A DNA stretch of 64,000 nucleotides, from the NCBI GenBank assembly GCA_905221605.1, contig CAJNDS010002435.1, forward strand, positions 1,270,037-1,334,036. Direction: 5' to 3'. This DNA is from Symbiodinium natans. Its lineage: Eukaryota > Sar > Dinophyceae > Suessiales > Symbiodiniaceae. Every line of letters begins with the position of its first letter. The stretch's first letter is position 1. A model generated the notes under the pieces. That model was not told where the DNA came from. It ran no database searches and saw only the letters and a list, made by a program, of their open reading frames with translations. The position numbers were made by a program, and so were the translations under genes. This document shows positions 35,401 through 45,351 of this stretch, in pieces.

Positions 35401-37759
35401 CAAGCTGGCACCTTTTTGGCAACTCAAAAGGATGGCCACTGATGCTTGCGACATGCGTCTTGCGTGCTCCAAATGTAGCGGAATTGTTGCAAGGTAGAGC
35501 ACAACGTCAAGAAGGGCGTGCGGGTGAATGAGTATCGCACTCAAAGTTTTTGCGTGCAGCTCCACTAAGCAGACTCTGCCCAAAGCTCCCGAGGCGCTTC
35601 TTCAAGCACGTCCACACCACCAAGCATGGCCTTATGCAATCTGGACCGCAAGAGAAAGCGAGGTTGAGGGCACGCTGAGAGGCATGTCAGGTGTGGGTGT
35701 TGCAAATAACTCGGCGCAGTCTTCGTTGCCAATTGATGAGTTTAAGAAGTTGTGGTGGTGAGATTTCAACACTCTAAGCATGATCCATCAAAGGTGTGCA
35801 GAAAGTGGAGAGCATCTTTCAACCGGTCATATTCATCCAGTGAAATCATGTATCGGGCCGCCTTGAAGCTGATAGGAGTACCACAATAGTAATGGCAACT
35901 ATGGGCCATGCAAGCCCATGCATGGGCACAACCTTGGAGGGATCAACATAACACATCATATATCACACGACAGTATATGTTTTTTATATGTTTATATTGT
36001 ACGCCTTTCGACATGTTCGTTTTCATCATGTTTGAGGGTGACGTCAGGGTTGGAGCAAAGTGTTACGCTAGTAAGCCGTTCGTTGCCCTACAAGGAGCTT
36101 GGCCAGATCTTTCTGTAATTGTTTAAAGGGACTTATACCGGAGCCGGCCGAGCAAGCCCCAAATCCTGAGAGAAGTAATGGCGAGCGAATCCTGCGCACT
36201 AAAGGAGCTTATGGCTTGTTTGATTCCAGGCTGCGAACCCGTAGTCCGTGGCTAGACGGCTGGCAAGAAAAGAACTTCTGGTCGCCAGGCGACTCACATG
36301 TCCTGTACCCCTGAATCACAAACAAGCCTAAGTGTTTTAACGAAGTGCGATGGCCAGCCCTAGTTCCTGAATGCAAACCTCAGGGAAGAAATGGAGTGAA
36401 GGGGCCTCAGGGCAAAGTATGCGTGAGGGCTTAGGTCATGTTCAATGGTACTGACGGTTGTTCGCCTGCCATGGGTCTCGCTTCGTCCCTGCCCAATGTG
36501 GCCGGCACAGGCCAGATGTTCTGGCGCAATCTTAATTTGGCCTCCTTGTTCCAGGTTGTTCTGCCTGCACGACTGGACACGCATCTCTACGGCTTCTACG
36601 GTGTGAAGACATGGATGAGTACTTTGTGAAAGCCTGGAGCCTGCACATCGCTGATTGCCAACGCGGTTTGTTTCATGCGCTTGCTCGACCTGGGGTGGAA
36701 GCCACCTCCAGCACGGCCCACTTGGGGTGGCTACCTGTAAAGTCCAGAATGACAATTGTGGTACCCCTATCAGCTTCAAGGCGGCCCGATACATGAATTT
36801 CACTGGATGAATATGACCGGTTGATGATGCTCTCCACTTTCTGCACACCTTTGGTGGGTCATGCTTAGGGTGTTGAAATCTCACCTGTTTTGTACACCGA
36901 TTGCATCGAGTCCCCCCCCCCCCCCCGCTTTGACCTTGAACCCCTACTTTGCTTTGCATAATGCAAAGCCAACGCGCAAGGAGACAATGGGCCACACTTC
37001 CAGGAAGGTGGAAACCCCGTGTTGTTGTTTGCACAGCGAGCTTGACCCCAACCTGAGGCGAATTTATGAGGTGCAGAATGTTTCGCAGGAGCGAGATGCA
37101 CTGACACTGGAGACAATTGTAGAATGGCCGAGTGTCGAGACAAATCCAAAGTTGAACATGCATTGGAGAAATTGCTTGCTTTCAGACTTGGTTCGTCGAA
37201 CACAGGAGAGCAAGGACTGGATTGCAGACCCGAAGAATCGAGTCTGCGATGCCCCAGGCAGCTGGTACTGCCGCGAACTCAGCTGAAGTTGCATGACGGA
37301 GTGCTGATGATCATCATCCTTAGCTGTTAATCCATGCTTTGCCTGTCCGCCCAAACCTGAAACGTGCATGATGCTTCAAAGAAGTGTAGCCCCAAAGTAG
37401 GCCATGAAGAATCAAGCAGAATGTGAAGAGTTGATCCCCGTCGAGTCTTCAATGTGCGCCAGGGTGTTGTCCGAGAAGCTCTGCAGGGCATCCCAAACCA
37501 CATGGGCCAACCGCTCCAAGCAAAGAGAGCTGCTGAGTTACTATAGCGTAGAGCTGGAAGACTCAAGGTGTCGGCCAGTACCCCCCTGCTTTGGAGAAGC
37601 TGATCGCGAAAAGGAGAAATTTCGCACAGATTGAGGACAGAGTGATCCGGTTGCAAATGAGAATCCCGCACTGAAGTCGGACGCTGTCAGGACTTCAACC
37701 GCAAGGGTGAGAAGAGTGCCTACACCCGACTCATCGAGAAAGAGAAGGGCGAGCTCTGA
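25327..37759 (+). CDS. STT3: STT3, catalytic subunit of oligosaccharyltransferase (about 35 exons)
   Basis: STT3 transfers the lipid-linked glycan to Asn in N-X-S/T sequons in the ER lumen; it is a multi-pass membrane protein. Family landmarks appear in the correct order on one strand: first acidic motif HEFDPWFNYRAAE (25754-25805), FFKWYDYMSWYPIGRPIG (26258-26339), IIPAHIMRSVGG (28251-28304) joined to FDNEAVAMTAICMT (28378-28420), INMVAAWGG (28617-28695), the SVSE-type loop SVAEHQP (31246-31320), the WWDYG signature (34325-34371), DGNTWNHEHIATLGRTL (34647-34706), and the C-terminal ADPKNRVCDAPGSWYC and GQYPPALEKLI. The stop is TGA at 37757-37759. About 2.4 kb of coding sequence spans 12.4 kb. 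The start is uncertain: an ATG at 25327 opens the frame that runs into a hydrophobic segment. The exon for the TTIYPGM-like segment after GRPIG was not found. All catalytic motifs seen are intact, so this is probably functional. Confidence 0.95.
25700..25726. repeat. Perfect 10-bp hairpin in an STT3 intron
   Basis: TTCCCACTGC, a 7-base spacer, then GCAGTGGGAA. It lies between the first two STT3 exons and looks like a small stem-loop; no function is implied. Confidence 0.7.
28517..30241 (+). CDS. STT3: STT3 exons, central membrane helices
   Basis: Exons at 28517-28560 (RFWLWLLSVCGSG), 28617-28695 (WWPIGVFTGLSYINMVAAWG), 28757-28839 (YIFVLNMIGVHAVMLVLLGR and FTSGVHK), 29992-30046 (AYSLFYVIGTAGAVQIPV) and 30176-30241 (VGWQPLRSLEQMGPLLVFIG then YQ, donor CCAG|GTCC). 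The 1.15-kb intron between 28839 and 29992 carries the G/C homopolymer tracts and the AT-rich island. Reading through gives VHK-AYSLFY...IPV-VGWQPL, as expected for STT3. Confidence 0.85.
28910..29040 (+). repeat. G-rich degenerate TTTAGGG-like stretch
   Basis: Intronic run of GGGTTT, GGCTTTGGG, GGGTTTGAT and TTTGAGGGTTGAGGATTTT. Similar stretches occur at about 38415-38460, 48330-48385, 59150-59285 and 63965-64000, all G-rich on the + strand, opposite to the 17-18 kb array. Confidence 0.5.
29262..29414. repeat. Long C tract followed by long G tract
   Basis: C runs broken by TCTTGTTCAATGG-like text (29262-29327) are followed, after CTTCTTGTTCAA, by a 79-base nearly pure G run. The two halves are complementary and could form a hairpin; the G strand could also form stacked quadruplexes. 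Poly-Pro and poly-Gly open frames here are artefacts. Confidence 0.95.
29415..29800. repeat. AT-rich degenerate repeat island
   Basis: Sharply A+T-rich compared with its flanks. Variants of AATAGAAATCCTTTTGAAATT recur every 20-30 bases in both orientations. It is framed on both sides by G/C homopolymer tracts. No protein was recognised. Confidence 0.7.
29804..29925. repeat. G12-C12 palindrome and G tracts
   Basis: A G run passes directly into a C run (29804-29832), then TTTCTTTGT and further G runs to about 29925. The G-to-C junction is a perfect palindrome. Confidence 0.95.
30412..32347 (+). CDS. STT3: STT3 exons, cytosolic loop and external loop 5 (SVAEHQP)
   Basis: Exons at 30412-30480 (CDFQRRRKKMETWAFVKYR), 30593-30690 (RLAELRMCILTGLALVAVAA), 30718-30771 (VMLYPTGYFGPLSSRIRG), 31155-31181 (LFVKHTKT), 31246-31320 (GNPLVDSVAEHQPANPKIYD), about 31398-31440 (LGLPLNYVLFGGLVSAF), 31550-31600 (GFYFLCLYGFIVPALAF), 32141-32212 (HFSGKMSRLVLICGPIVSV) and 32297-32347 (GIWCGFLLDMIIEPPL). 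SVAEHQP corresponds to the SVSE motif that contacts the lipid-linked oligosaccharide. The two exons around TKT|GNP flank an intron of about 65 bp, one of the shortest here. Confidence 0.8.
32015..32066. repeat. Nested hairpin (CAGCTTAGGACTC stem)
   Basis: CAGCTTAGGACTC (32031-32043), loop GTTTA, GAGTCCTAAGCTG (32049-32061) is a perfect 13-bp stem. CAGAACAGCTTAGG (32015-32028) can instead pair with CCTAAGCTGTTCTG (32053-32066), so two folds compete. It lies in the STT3 intron just before the exon at 32141. Confidence 0.85.
34198..37759 (+). CDS. STT3: STT3 exons, lumenal catalytic domain and C terminus
   Basis: Exons at 34198-34260 (PMKDGSNYIVDDYYKGYKWL), 34325-34371 (NTAEDARVMAWWDYG), 34443-34471 (YQITGIANR), 34647-34706 (DGNTWNHEHIATLGRTLTS), 34778-34836 (VKRAHNAIRHLADYVLVWGG), about 34901-34936 (DDLGKSPHLAR), 35072-35142 (IGNSVFPDHCGDDDPKCTKF), 35349-35405 (GFYADRSPTPMMEKSLLYKL), 35512-35531 (KKGVRVNE), 35593-35642 (RFFKHVHTTKHGLMQ), 37058-37088 (IYEVQNVS), 37206-37270 (ESKDWIADPKNRVCDAPGSW), 37569-37634 (GQYPPALEKLIAKRRNFAQI) and 37691-37759 (DFNRKGEKSAYTRLIEKEKG, then E-L-stop). 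WWDYG is the sequon-binding signature. The linker between 32347 and 34198 was not resolved. The last intron starts GAG|GACAGA (GA donor). Confidence 0.85.
35757..36885. mobile_element. 1.13-kb element with 130-bp terminal inverted repeats inside an STT3 intron
   Basis: 35757-35886 begins GGTGAGATTTCAACACTCTA. Its reverse complement, with about seven differences, occupies 36756-36885. The repeat ends coincide at GGTGAGATT outside and TACCACAA inside. The interior (about 870 bp) has no recognisable transposase; short open frames (e.g. 36438-36629) look unremarkable. No clear target-site duplication is visible. It fits a non-autonomous terminal-inverted-repeat transposon or a large introner-like element. 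The intron runs from about 35643 to 37057, so the element fills most of it. Confidence 0.75.
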
Positions 37760-39040
37760 GGCCTGAGTTTGTTCCAAAGTCCGGACGGTCAGAGAAGTCC
37801 GGACGGTCAGAGAAGTCGTGGCCAGAAGCTGTCAAACTTGTTTTTGCTAGAAGGGTGCCTGCTGTGTTTCAAGCTCATTCAAAACTTCCAAAGATGGAGG
37901 GAAGGAGGTGTCTCTGAGGGTGAGGGGAGGGGTAGGGGGCAGGCGGGAGGGTAGGGGTGTAGGGGTAGCAGGTGAAGGCTGTCAGTCACTGACCCCTACC
38001 AGCCAAATCACGAAAGCTAGCTCTGTGGAGCTGGCGGGAGTTGTCGTTTACCCATGCACTGGTATTCACCTTGTTAAGAAGCTTCCAGGGAAAAAAAGGG
38101 TTCCACACCTTAACAGGTCCCCCCCCCCTCACCTCACCATGAAGCATTTTCGAAGGATAAGGTGCCGGCGCCCCCCCCCCCCCCTCCTTTAAGGTGGTTG
38201 CGTGTGGGATAAGGTAGGGGGGGGGGCCCCCCCCCTACCACCTTCAGGTCCCCCCCCCCCACAAGGTCCCCCCCCACCCCACCCCAAGGTCCTCCCCCGC
38301 CCCCCACAGTCACCATGCTCTGAAGGTCTGTGGTACTTTGCAGAGGTCGTACTGAACAGAGCGTCCCTGTACCTAAACTTCGTTTGCGACACGGGGTTCC
38401 AGCGGGGGAAGCAAGGGGGCTGAAGGAGTTTAGGGCTTCAGATTTCGAGTTTAGGGGTCTTCGATCTTACCTGACTAACCGGTTGAGTCTCTACATGGAC
38501 TCAATCGTGCTTGTTAACCGCTGCTCAAACATGCATTCGAGACTGAAGCTGCAGCTTGGAGCAGCGATACCCATTCTGCATGTGCACGCCATCAAACTTG
38601 GGGGAGCCGTGTGCGGTGACTAGCTTTCGTAGCCCCTTCTCAAGTTACATCTGAAGGCCAGCAACTCATGTCATTGTTGCAGCGCTTTTCTTGCAGCTGA
38701 GAGCAAAGCAAGTAATGCGCAGGTGAACCCAGACAGCGGTGCGGAGGATTGACTCTGAGGATAGTAGCGTGAAGCATCTCCGGGGGCTTAGTACCTGAAA
38801 GCAAGAGCCCGAACCATGGCGAGACTAAGCCTAGGCTGTGTTCCCACATCTAAGCAAGGTTATTCAGGAAAAACTTGCATTGCTTTAGTGTGCTTTATGG
38901 TCGCCATGCTGCGCAGCGATGCGTGCAGGCAGACAGACTACCCTTGTCATGCGCATGACGCATGAGGGAAAAGATTCGTTGATCTTCTCTGTGTGTCGGT
39001 ACCTTGGTGAGTCCTTCCCTGGCGACAAGGCCTGGTACCA
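37760..39040. other. Gap after STT3 with C/G homopolymer tracts
   Basis: No protein was recognised. 37785-37817 repeats TCCGGACGGTCAGAGAAG twice. 37910-37975 is a GGGT-rich patch. 38117-38310 holds several C runs and a G10-C9 palindrome (38217-38235). 38415-38460 has TTTAGGG-like text. Confidence 0.5.
38117..38310. repeat. C and G homopolymer cluster with G-C palindrome
   Basis: C runs at about 38120, 38171, 38228, 38251 and 38269 are separated by AAGGT-containing spacers, one of them joined head-to-head to a G run. It resembles the tracts at 29.3-29.9 kb. Confidence 0.85.
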
Positions 39041-39500
39041 GCAACATCTTCCTAGCTGCCGGGGTGTGTCTCTTGCTCTGCAGCTTTCAGCTGCTCGCTG
39101 CACACACTTTTCTTTTCAACGGACGCTTTCGGCTCCAATGCACAAGGTGCAAAAGGACCGGGCCCAGAATGCACAACTACCAGACTTGAAAGGATCCGTA
39201 TGGCCCTGGCCTTCCAGATGAAAGTCAACAACTCTGTCCCTGAATGGAGGATGATGTTGAAGAAGTGTCAGGAGTTCTTGTGATGGGCCAAGCCAAAACA
39301 GCAATATTTCAGCAGCTTACTGTAAGATTCATTGTCAGACTCACACAGCCGAGCCGAGCCATGATACTACTGCCGCGAGAAGCTGTGGACCGAAATGCCT
39401 ATCGCAGAGGTTCACTTGGAGGCTATGGGGCTGGCTTGCGAGCGCAGACGCTGCGTCTCAGACGAGATCGAGAGTCCGATGAAGTCCCTTTTACTCCCAA
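39041..39500 (+). CDS. Three candidate exons of an unknown protein upstream of the kinase
   Basis: 39041-39140 gives a hydrophobic helix (NIFLAAGVCLLLCSFQLLAA) followed by FLFNGRFRLQCTRCKRTGP. 39183-39272 gives MALAFQMKVNNSVPEWRMML then KKCQ. 39380-39500 gives TEMPIAEVHLEAMGLACERR then RCVSDEIESPMKS. All are on the + strand, the first after a CCAG acceptor. They may be N-terminal exons of the kinase gene or a small separate gene. No family was recognised. Confidence 0.35.
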
Positions 39501-40380
39501 TCATCATCGTTGGCTGCCGGCAGGTCGATCCTTCCTCGGCATGGGCGCTTATGATTCTTGGCATGTTCTTGGCCCAGCGGCCAAAACTGCAAGCTTCAAG
39601 GTTGACCAGGCTGCGTTGTTTCGGCTCATTCCTGGGGCCCTGGGGTAGGGTCAACAGCAGCTCGTCCAGCGGAGCCAAGAGGGACTTTCAATCCTACAGC
39701 CGAGCTGAGTGCCACAAACTGTGCAGTTCCGATTTTGTTGACCTTGACGAACCCTATTCCCCGGCCCCAAGCTGCTTCACAAAAATCCCTAGAGCAACTT
39801 CCTCCGCCGAGGGACTCGAGCAGTTGGTGAGCCCAGGCGCCCAGAGACCTCCAATTGCAAGAAAGGGGTTTCGAGTGAAACGCTTCTCCCAGCAGCCTTA
39901 AAATTTCACGAGCCGGAGAATGTAGGCGGCGCAATTTACTGCTGTCTTGATCTGTTGACACCTTGACCAGAGTAGAGAGAATGAGTCGTCTAAGGAGAGT
40001 TCTTGATCAAGGAGGGCGCGCGCTGTAGCGACTTCCTGTGCCTAAGCACCGCAAAAGAAACTACCCCATACTACCCCTCGGCACTCAGCAAACTGAAGAG
40101 TTAGTGCGTGACTCACTATGCACTGGCTCGTCCAGTCAAGCCAGCTATCGCCACAGCAAATCACAGCAAGCGGCACCTACACATGAGGAAGAACTCAGGC
40201 ACTTCCATCAGAGTGGCGAATGCTTCCACTCGACGTACAACGCCACCTGGCGAGAGTCGGGAGAGCATCCAAGAGGTCGCAGGCTTTTTTGTATTGTCCT
40301 TTGAGAAGCTGAGGGTGCTGCCCCAACACCCAGGTTTTTGGAGCCTTCCACCAAAGGGGTACTCATACTTGGCCGCCCAG

Positions 40381-43300
40381 GTCGAGTACAAACTCGGTGA
40401 AGGTGGCTTCGGCAAAGTCTTCGCAGCGTGGATGGCATCCGATCAGATCCGATCAGGGGACTGCAATTCTCTTTTGCCATGTTTCAACGCAACTGAAGTA
40501 TGGGCACAGAAACTAGGCCCGGCTGCAGTCGGTACAGTTCACTTCTAGCCGTGTTTCCTTGCTCCTGGCATCTCACATTTAGTGACAGGAGCGGCTGCTG
40601 TCACGTAGCCGCTGTCACTACATCCCTTCCCACATGCTCTGTGCGCCTTTTGGTCTTTGTTCCTGCGCTTTTCCACAGTTGACCGTTCAGCTCCGTCCAA
40701 GAAATCAAAAACATAAGAAAGTAGACAATGTAGATTGAAGCCAATACGTTGGGGCACTCCCGTTTTAGAAGCCCAGGCAGCAACCCACAAGGTCAACGGA
40801 TGCCTCCGCGCCGTGAAGCGGCTGCGGAAGGCGATGAGATCTTCTGCGGTTCCCACTCAGTCCCCAGCCGCAGCCCCCCTGGCCCCCCCCGCACCCCCAC
40901 CCCCACCCCCCCCCGCTTGTGGATACCACAATCCTAAGCCTAAAGCCCCTCCAAAGCCCCTGTTAGCAGCAGCTAGTTGGGTGGGGGCTGCATTCCAAAC
41001 AACAGCAGTGTGATTTTTGTGGGAGCCCAGACGGGCCGGAAGGCGGCTTGCTTACACTTCGTCAGGCCAACTAGCTCCACATACGCGGTACATGTCTCAG
41101 TTCATGATCAGTCCATGCAGACTCCTGGCCGGCAAGAGCTGCACAAAAACGAGCTCAATGCCTTACTCGGCCTGGACCACCCTCACATTGCAGCTTGGCA
41201 AATGGAATTACACCATCGGCATGGTTCCTCTTGGCTTTGCCTGTCGGGTCAGAGATCAGATGCGGGGTGGGCAGTGACTCTGCCCTGCACGGAGAGGTGT
41301 GCCAGTTCCGGTATGTTATACGTGTTATGTGGTGAGCGTTGCCGGATGACTGTCAAGCTGCGGACCCCAAAGCGACTATTCCCAAGCAGACAAGGACAAG
41401 ATCATCAGGCTGTGTGGCTGGCTGAACCCCTTGCATGTGCGTATCTGAGGTAAAGTTATTAGAATATTATGATGAGGATGCGCCCTGTTGGCATTGGACT
41501 TGCTGGACTTCTCGAGACTTCGCAACCTGCTTCAACATGCTGATACCATATGATCCAGACCTAAGATCCCTTGAAAGCATGGCTGTCCGTAAAAACACCT
41601 AGCTTTGGGACCATCTCGGAGGCCACCGGAACCATCCGGAACCATGTCCAACCCTCCAGGAGTATCTTTATTTGGTCTTCGAGCTTTGCGAGGGCTTGGA
41701 CTTGTTAGAAACAATCCGAAGCTCCCCAAGGCGAAGGCAGGAGCTCACAGAGACTGAAGACTGCATGGACTGCATGCACTGCATGCACTGCATAGACTGC
41801 AGAAGCCCTGGTAGGGTGGTGGCCAGTAATGGCAGGTGTGCAGCACCATAACGGGGTGCAGCGGGCATTCGATTGCCCTGGGAGGCTACATGAGTTGGAA
41901 GCCTCGGTCGCGCTGCGGCACATGCTCAAGGCGCAAAGCTTAAGGTGAAGATCTGCAGCTTCACGGCCAGGATACATGAAGTGCTCTATATTATAAGGCT
42001 GGCAATGAGAAGCTGAATAGGTGGAAATCCTAACCTGAAGGCCATTCTGCGAAGACTTGTTTGGAGGGTTGATCCTGCCGGCTTGCAGGCATTGCAATGC
42101 TGTCACGCGCAGTATCGAGGGCATTACGCTCCTTGCCCAAATGCAGGCGAAAGAACAGTGTACTGTAGTAACCTTTCTGTAGCAGTGCAGCACTTGACCT
42201 GCTCCGCTGTTTGTTTCCATAGCCGAGGACATAAAGCCAGAGAATTTTATGTTCAAAAGCCCCTTACCTTCAGCAAGTTTGGACTTCTGTTGACTTGAAG
42301 GATGCTTCATTGGATTCATGGCATGCAGGGTGGCTCCGCGGCCAATGCTCACAGCACGATACCAGTCTGGATCCGTGTGCGGCAAATGCCGAGCCCTCTT
42401 CTGCAAATCAGGTGAGACGGAGGGTAATATTGCTCACGGCAATCTTAAGAAGCTTGCCTGCACATGGTATTTGAGACCTTTTCTTTGCTGCGTATGTTGG
42501 GCACTTGGGTAGAGGGCTCCCCCGCCTGCCTCCCTTCAAAAGTACAACAGAAGCACGTTTCTCTGCTGCAACTTCAAAGACGCAAGGCTAGGAAACTGTA
42601 TAAAATGGAGGTTGCCCTGTGGACATCCTGAAGAAGTGCAGGATTTCGAGGGAATAAATGCTTCTTCCCTTTCAGATATGGAGGAAACGGAAGAGTCCCC
42701 AGAAACCGGCCCCAAAAAAACAAACTAGACGCGGACTCGAAAGAGAAGATTCTGTTGCCTGTTTTTTGTGTTTTTTGCGCAGCTGCCTTCGTCGCCAGGT
42801 CGTGCCCTACTGCCTTAAAGAGCAGAAGCTAAGGATGGTGGACTTAGGGTTGAGCAGCTGCTTCGACATGCATCGCAAACACCGTGTTTCTGGCACTACA
42901 GCCCCTTGGCCGTGAGGCAAAGACGTGAGGATACGTGAGGCTGAGTTGAGACGTGCTTTTGCACGCTTTTGCCATTGGATCCAGCTGCCAGCTTAGGCTT
43001 ACATGGCTCCTGAGTTCTGGAGTGGCGTGTACGGCCCGGAAGGCCGCTGAACGGTGCCCCCATCTTCATCAGGGTCATGTTTCGAGCAAGGCATTTCTTC
43101 TGAGCGCAACAGCCTTGAACAACCCTCGCCTTCCCAACATGCAGGATTGGAGTATACAATGGATGGAATGCTAGCATGACCGCATGACCATGTATGATGA
43201 TCCGCAGGCGACGTTTGGAGTTGTGGAGTCGTCCTCTTCGTCATGTTAACAGGCTCGTGGCAGAGCTAAGATTGGCGAATGGTTCCGGAAAAGCTGAGTG

Positions 43301-45351
43301 GCAACTAGCACGGGGTAAACCATCCTGACTTCCTTCTTGCATATGTTGCACAAGGATAGGAGAAGGGTCAGTTGCGGGCATGGCTCCAGACCATGATGAA
43401 CGACAAGCCATAGATGCATGCCCGCACTTAAACAGGAACTCCACTGCTGGACGACATCTCCCCAGCGACAGTCAAGCGCGGCGTGACAGCATTTTTTTTG
43501 GTCACAGAATTGCGGGTTGTGATGATTCTATACTCTACGGGCGCGATCTACGGTTGCGATGAACGACGAGATGCCCATGGGAGAAGTTGAGGAATCACAC
43601 TTGCCCCTACAAAGTATGAGCTCAGGCGAGACCCGGGTGCGCCAGATGCTCCGTGAGCGCGTGGAGGCCGGCATCAGCGAGCACCGGCCCCGGAGCTGGA
43701 GCTGGGAGCATAAGAGGGCCCTACATAGGCGGCATCAAGGAACTCTTTTACGTGTAGTGTGGGAAAACGTGATGGTATGAAACTGATGCAGAAACCTTTT
43801 GTTCATGCAAAGTCTTGACCCTCATGTCTTGATTTCCAGTATCGAGCTGTGAGGAATGCAAACATTGAATCTGTTCTTAGTGCTTTGACTAGGAGCCCTA
43901 CCTAGAGACTAAGAAAGCAAAGCGCGCAGAAGATTGGAAGGATAATCAAATAGCGTCGCTAAAGGAAAGTCTCTTAGAAGAAGCAGAAGAAGGAGAGACA
44001 AGAAAAAAAATACGGGGAAACGCTATCTCGTTCCCTTTACTCGTATCTACCTTCTTCCTCGTCTCCTCCTTTCCTCTCGCCTCCTTTTTTCTTTTTTATG
44101 CTTTTAGAAACAGGTTCCCGGCTAGTTGCTGGAAAGGGAATGCCTCTGCTTTGCCCATCACCGTCTTGTGTCCTTTTCCATTTTCTCCTTCAGCATGAAG
44201 ATCCATCGGTTATTTCATGATATGGATCTTGGGGTGATGGCGATAGAAACAGATCCAGACGAACATGGAGCCACAAGATGACCATGATGATGTCGATGAC
44301 TTCGTAGAGCTGCTCAGAAGGACAGAGTCGAGGGTTGAGCATGGCAAGTAAGAGCTTCCCGACGTGCGTACGTACATAAAAGCCGTTCTTAGTGAGGAGT
44401 CAAAGAAGAGAAGAAGGACCAAGAAAAGTTAAGAAGGAGGAAGAATGTGGGAAGTTCCTGTCCGCTAGAACTTTTCGTTTAATGAGTTTTGCCAGTTGCC
44501 TTTAAGCTACGATTAAATCTCTAAAGCATTATAAGTTGTCAGCTTTGCAGGGAACCCAGAGTTTACAATGAAGTCTCCAAAAGCTGGAGTCGACAGCACC
44601 GATTCTTCCTTGTACTGCGTACGACAAGAGAAAGGAACATCGATGAGACGAGAGGTGGGGTGCAGGCAGGGAAAAGGAAGAAAAGCGACACCATACTTCG
44701 AGTGTTTTTGTTGTTTCTCATCACATCTCAGGGCCTGAGCTTCATGTCTTATAGCTTCAGGCCCTAGAGTAATTACCTAGCGCGACATTGGCCGTGAAGG
44801 CTCTCCCACCCCCCCACGCCCCACGGGGCCTTTGAGGACTCCTGAATTCCTCATTGAATGAAACCCCTTTCACGAGTTGTTTTAAGCAAATCAGCTCTAT
44901 TGCGTTTACACACAGAGGTCCTACGCGCATAGGCAGCATAGCTTTCCAGATCCACGACCTCATCAACGCGACAAATCGACCGCTGCCATGCGCTGCAGTG
45001 AGCTGAGGTATAATATTTCTCCAGTCGCGGCAGACTTGCTGATGCAAATGCTTCAGCATGACCGGCATGCGAGGCCGGCCACTCTCAACTTCTAGAAAAG
45101 CAACGCTTGACATCCCACCCTCACAGCAGTTTCGTTTATACATGTATAAGTTATATATATATATACATATGTGTGTGTCTATATTTTATGTTAGCCCAAT
45201 GGACCTCTAGGGGTTTCCTAGCCCGAGAGTTTAACGAGTTCTTGAACTGCCCGACGAATGCGGTCCTGGAGGCCCAGCATCAAAGAGGCGCTGAAGCATC
45301 GTTTCAACACAGATGGCTACGAACTCGAGAAGCAGACACGTGGTGGCACTA
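40381..45351 (+). CDS. Kinase-domain exons of the CDPK-like gene
   Basis: 40381-40431 YKLGEGGFGKVFAAW (ATP Gly loop, after GCCCAG). 40792-40830 VNGCLRAVKRLRK (catalytic Lys). 41121-41193 ELHKNELNALLGLDHPHIA (alpha-C Glu). 41660-41755 EYLYLVFELCEGLDLLETI (hinge). 41885-41930 ELEASVALRHMLKA. 42089-42127 ALQCCHAQYRGHY joined to 42228-42259 DIKPENFMFK, giving the catalytic loop HYDIKPEN. 42821-42900 LRMVDLGLSSCFDM to SGTT. 42997-43042 AYMAPEFWSGVYGPE. 43208-43252 DVWSCGVVLFVMLTG. About 43621-43710 (RVRQMLRERVEAGISEHRPR, tentative) and 45262-45351 RPSIKEALKHRF (last helix). Tyr replaces Arg of HRD, so this is a non-RD kinase, and Leu replaces Phe of DFG. Several donors are GC. Confidence 0.85.

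Noticed and set aside
36360-37163. 267-codon open frame on the minus strand
   Set aside because: It crosses one arm of the inverted-repeat element and the STT3 exon at 37058-37088 on the other strand; its composition is not protein-like.
45140-45190. TATATATATACATATGTGTG as a promoter TATA element
   Set aside because: It is a short AT/GT microsatellite, and dinoflagellate promoters generally lack a classical TATA box.
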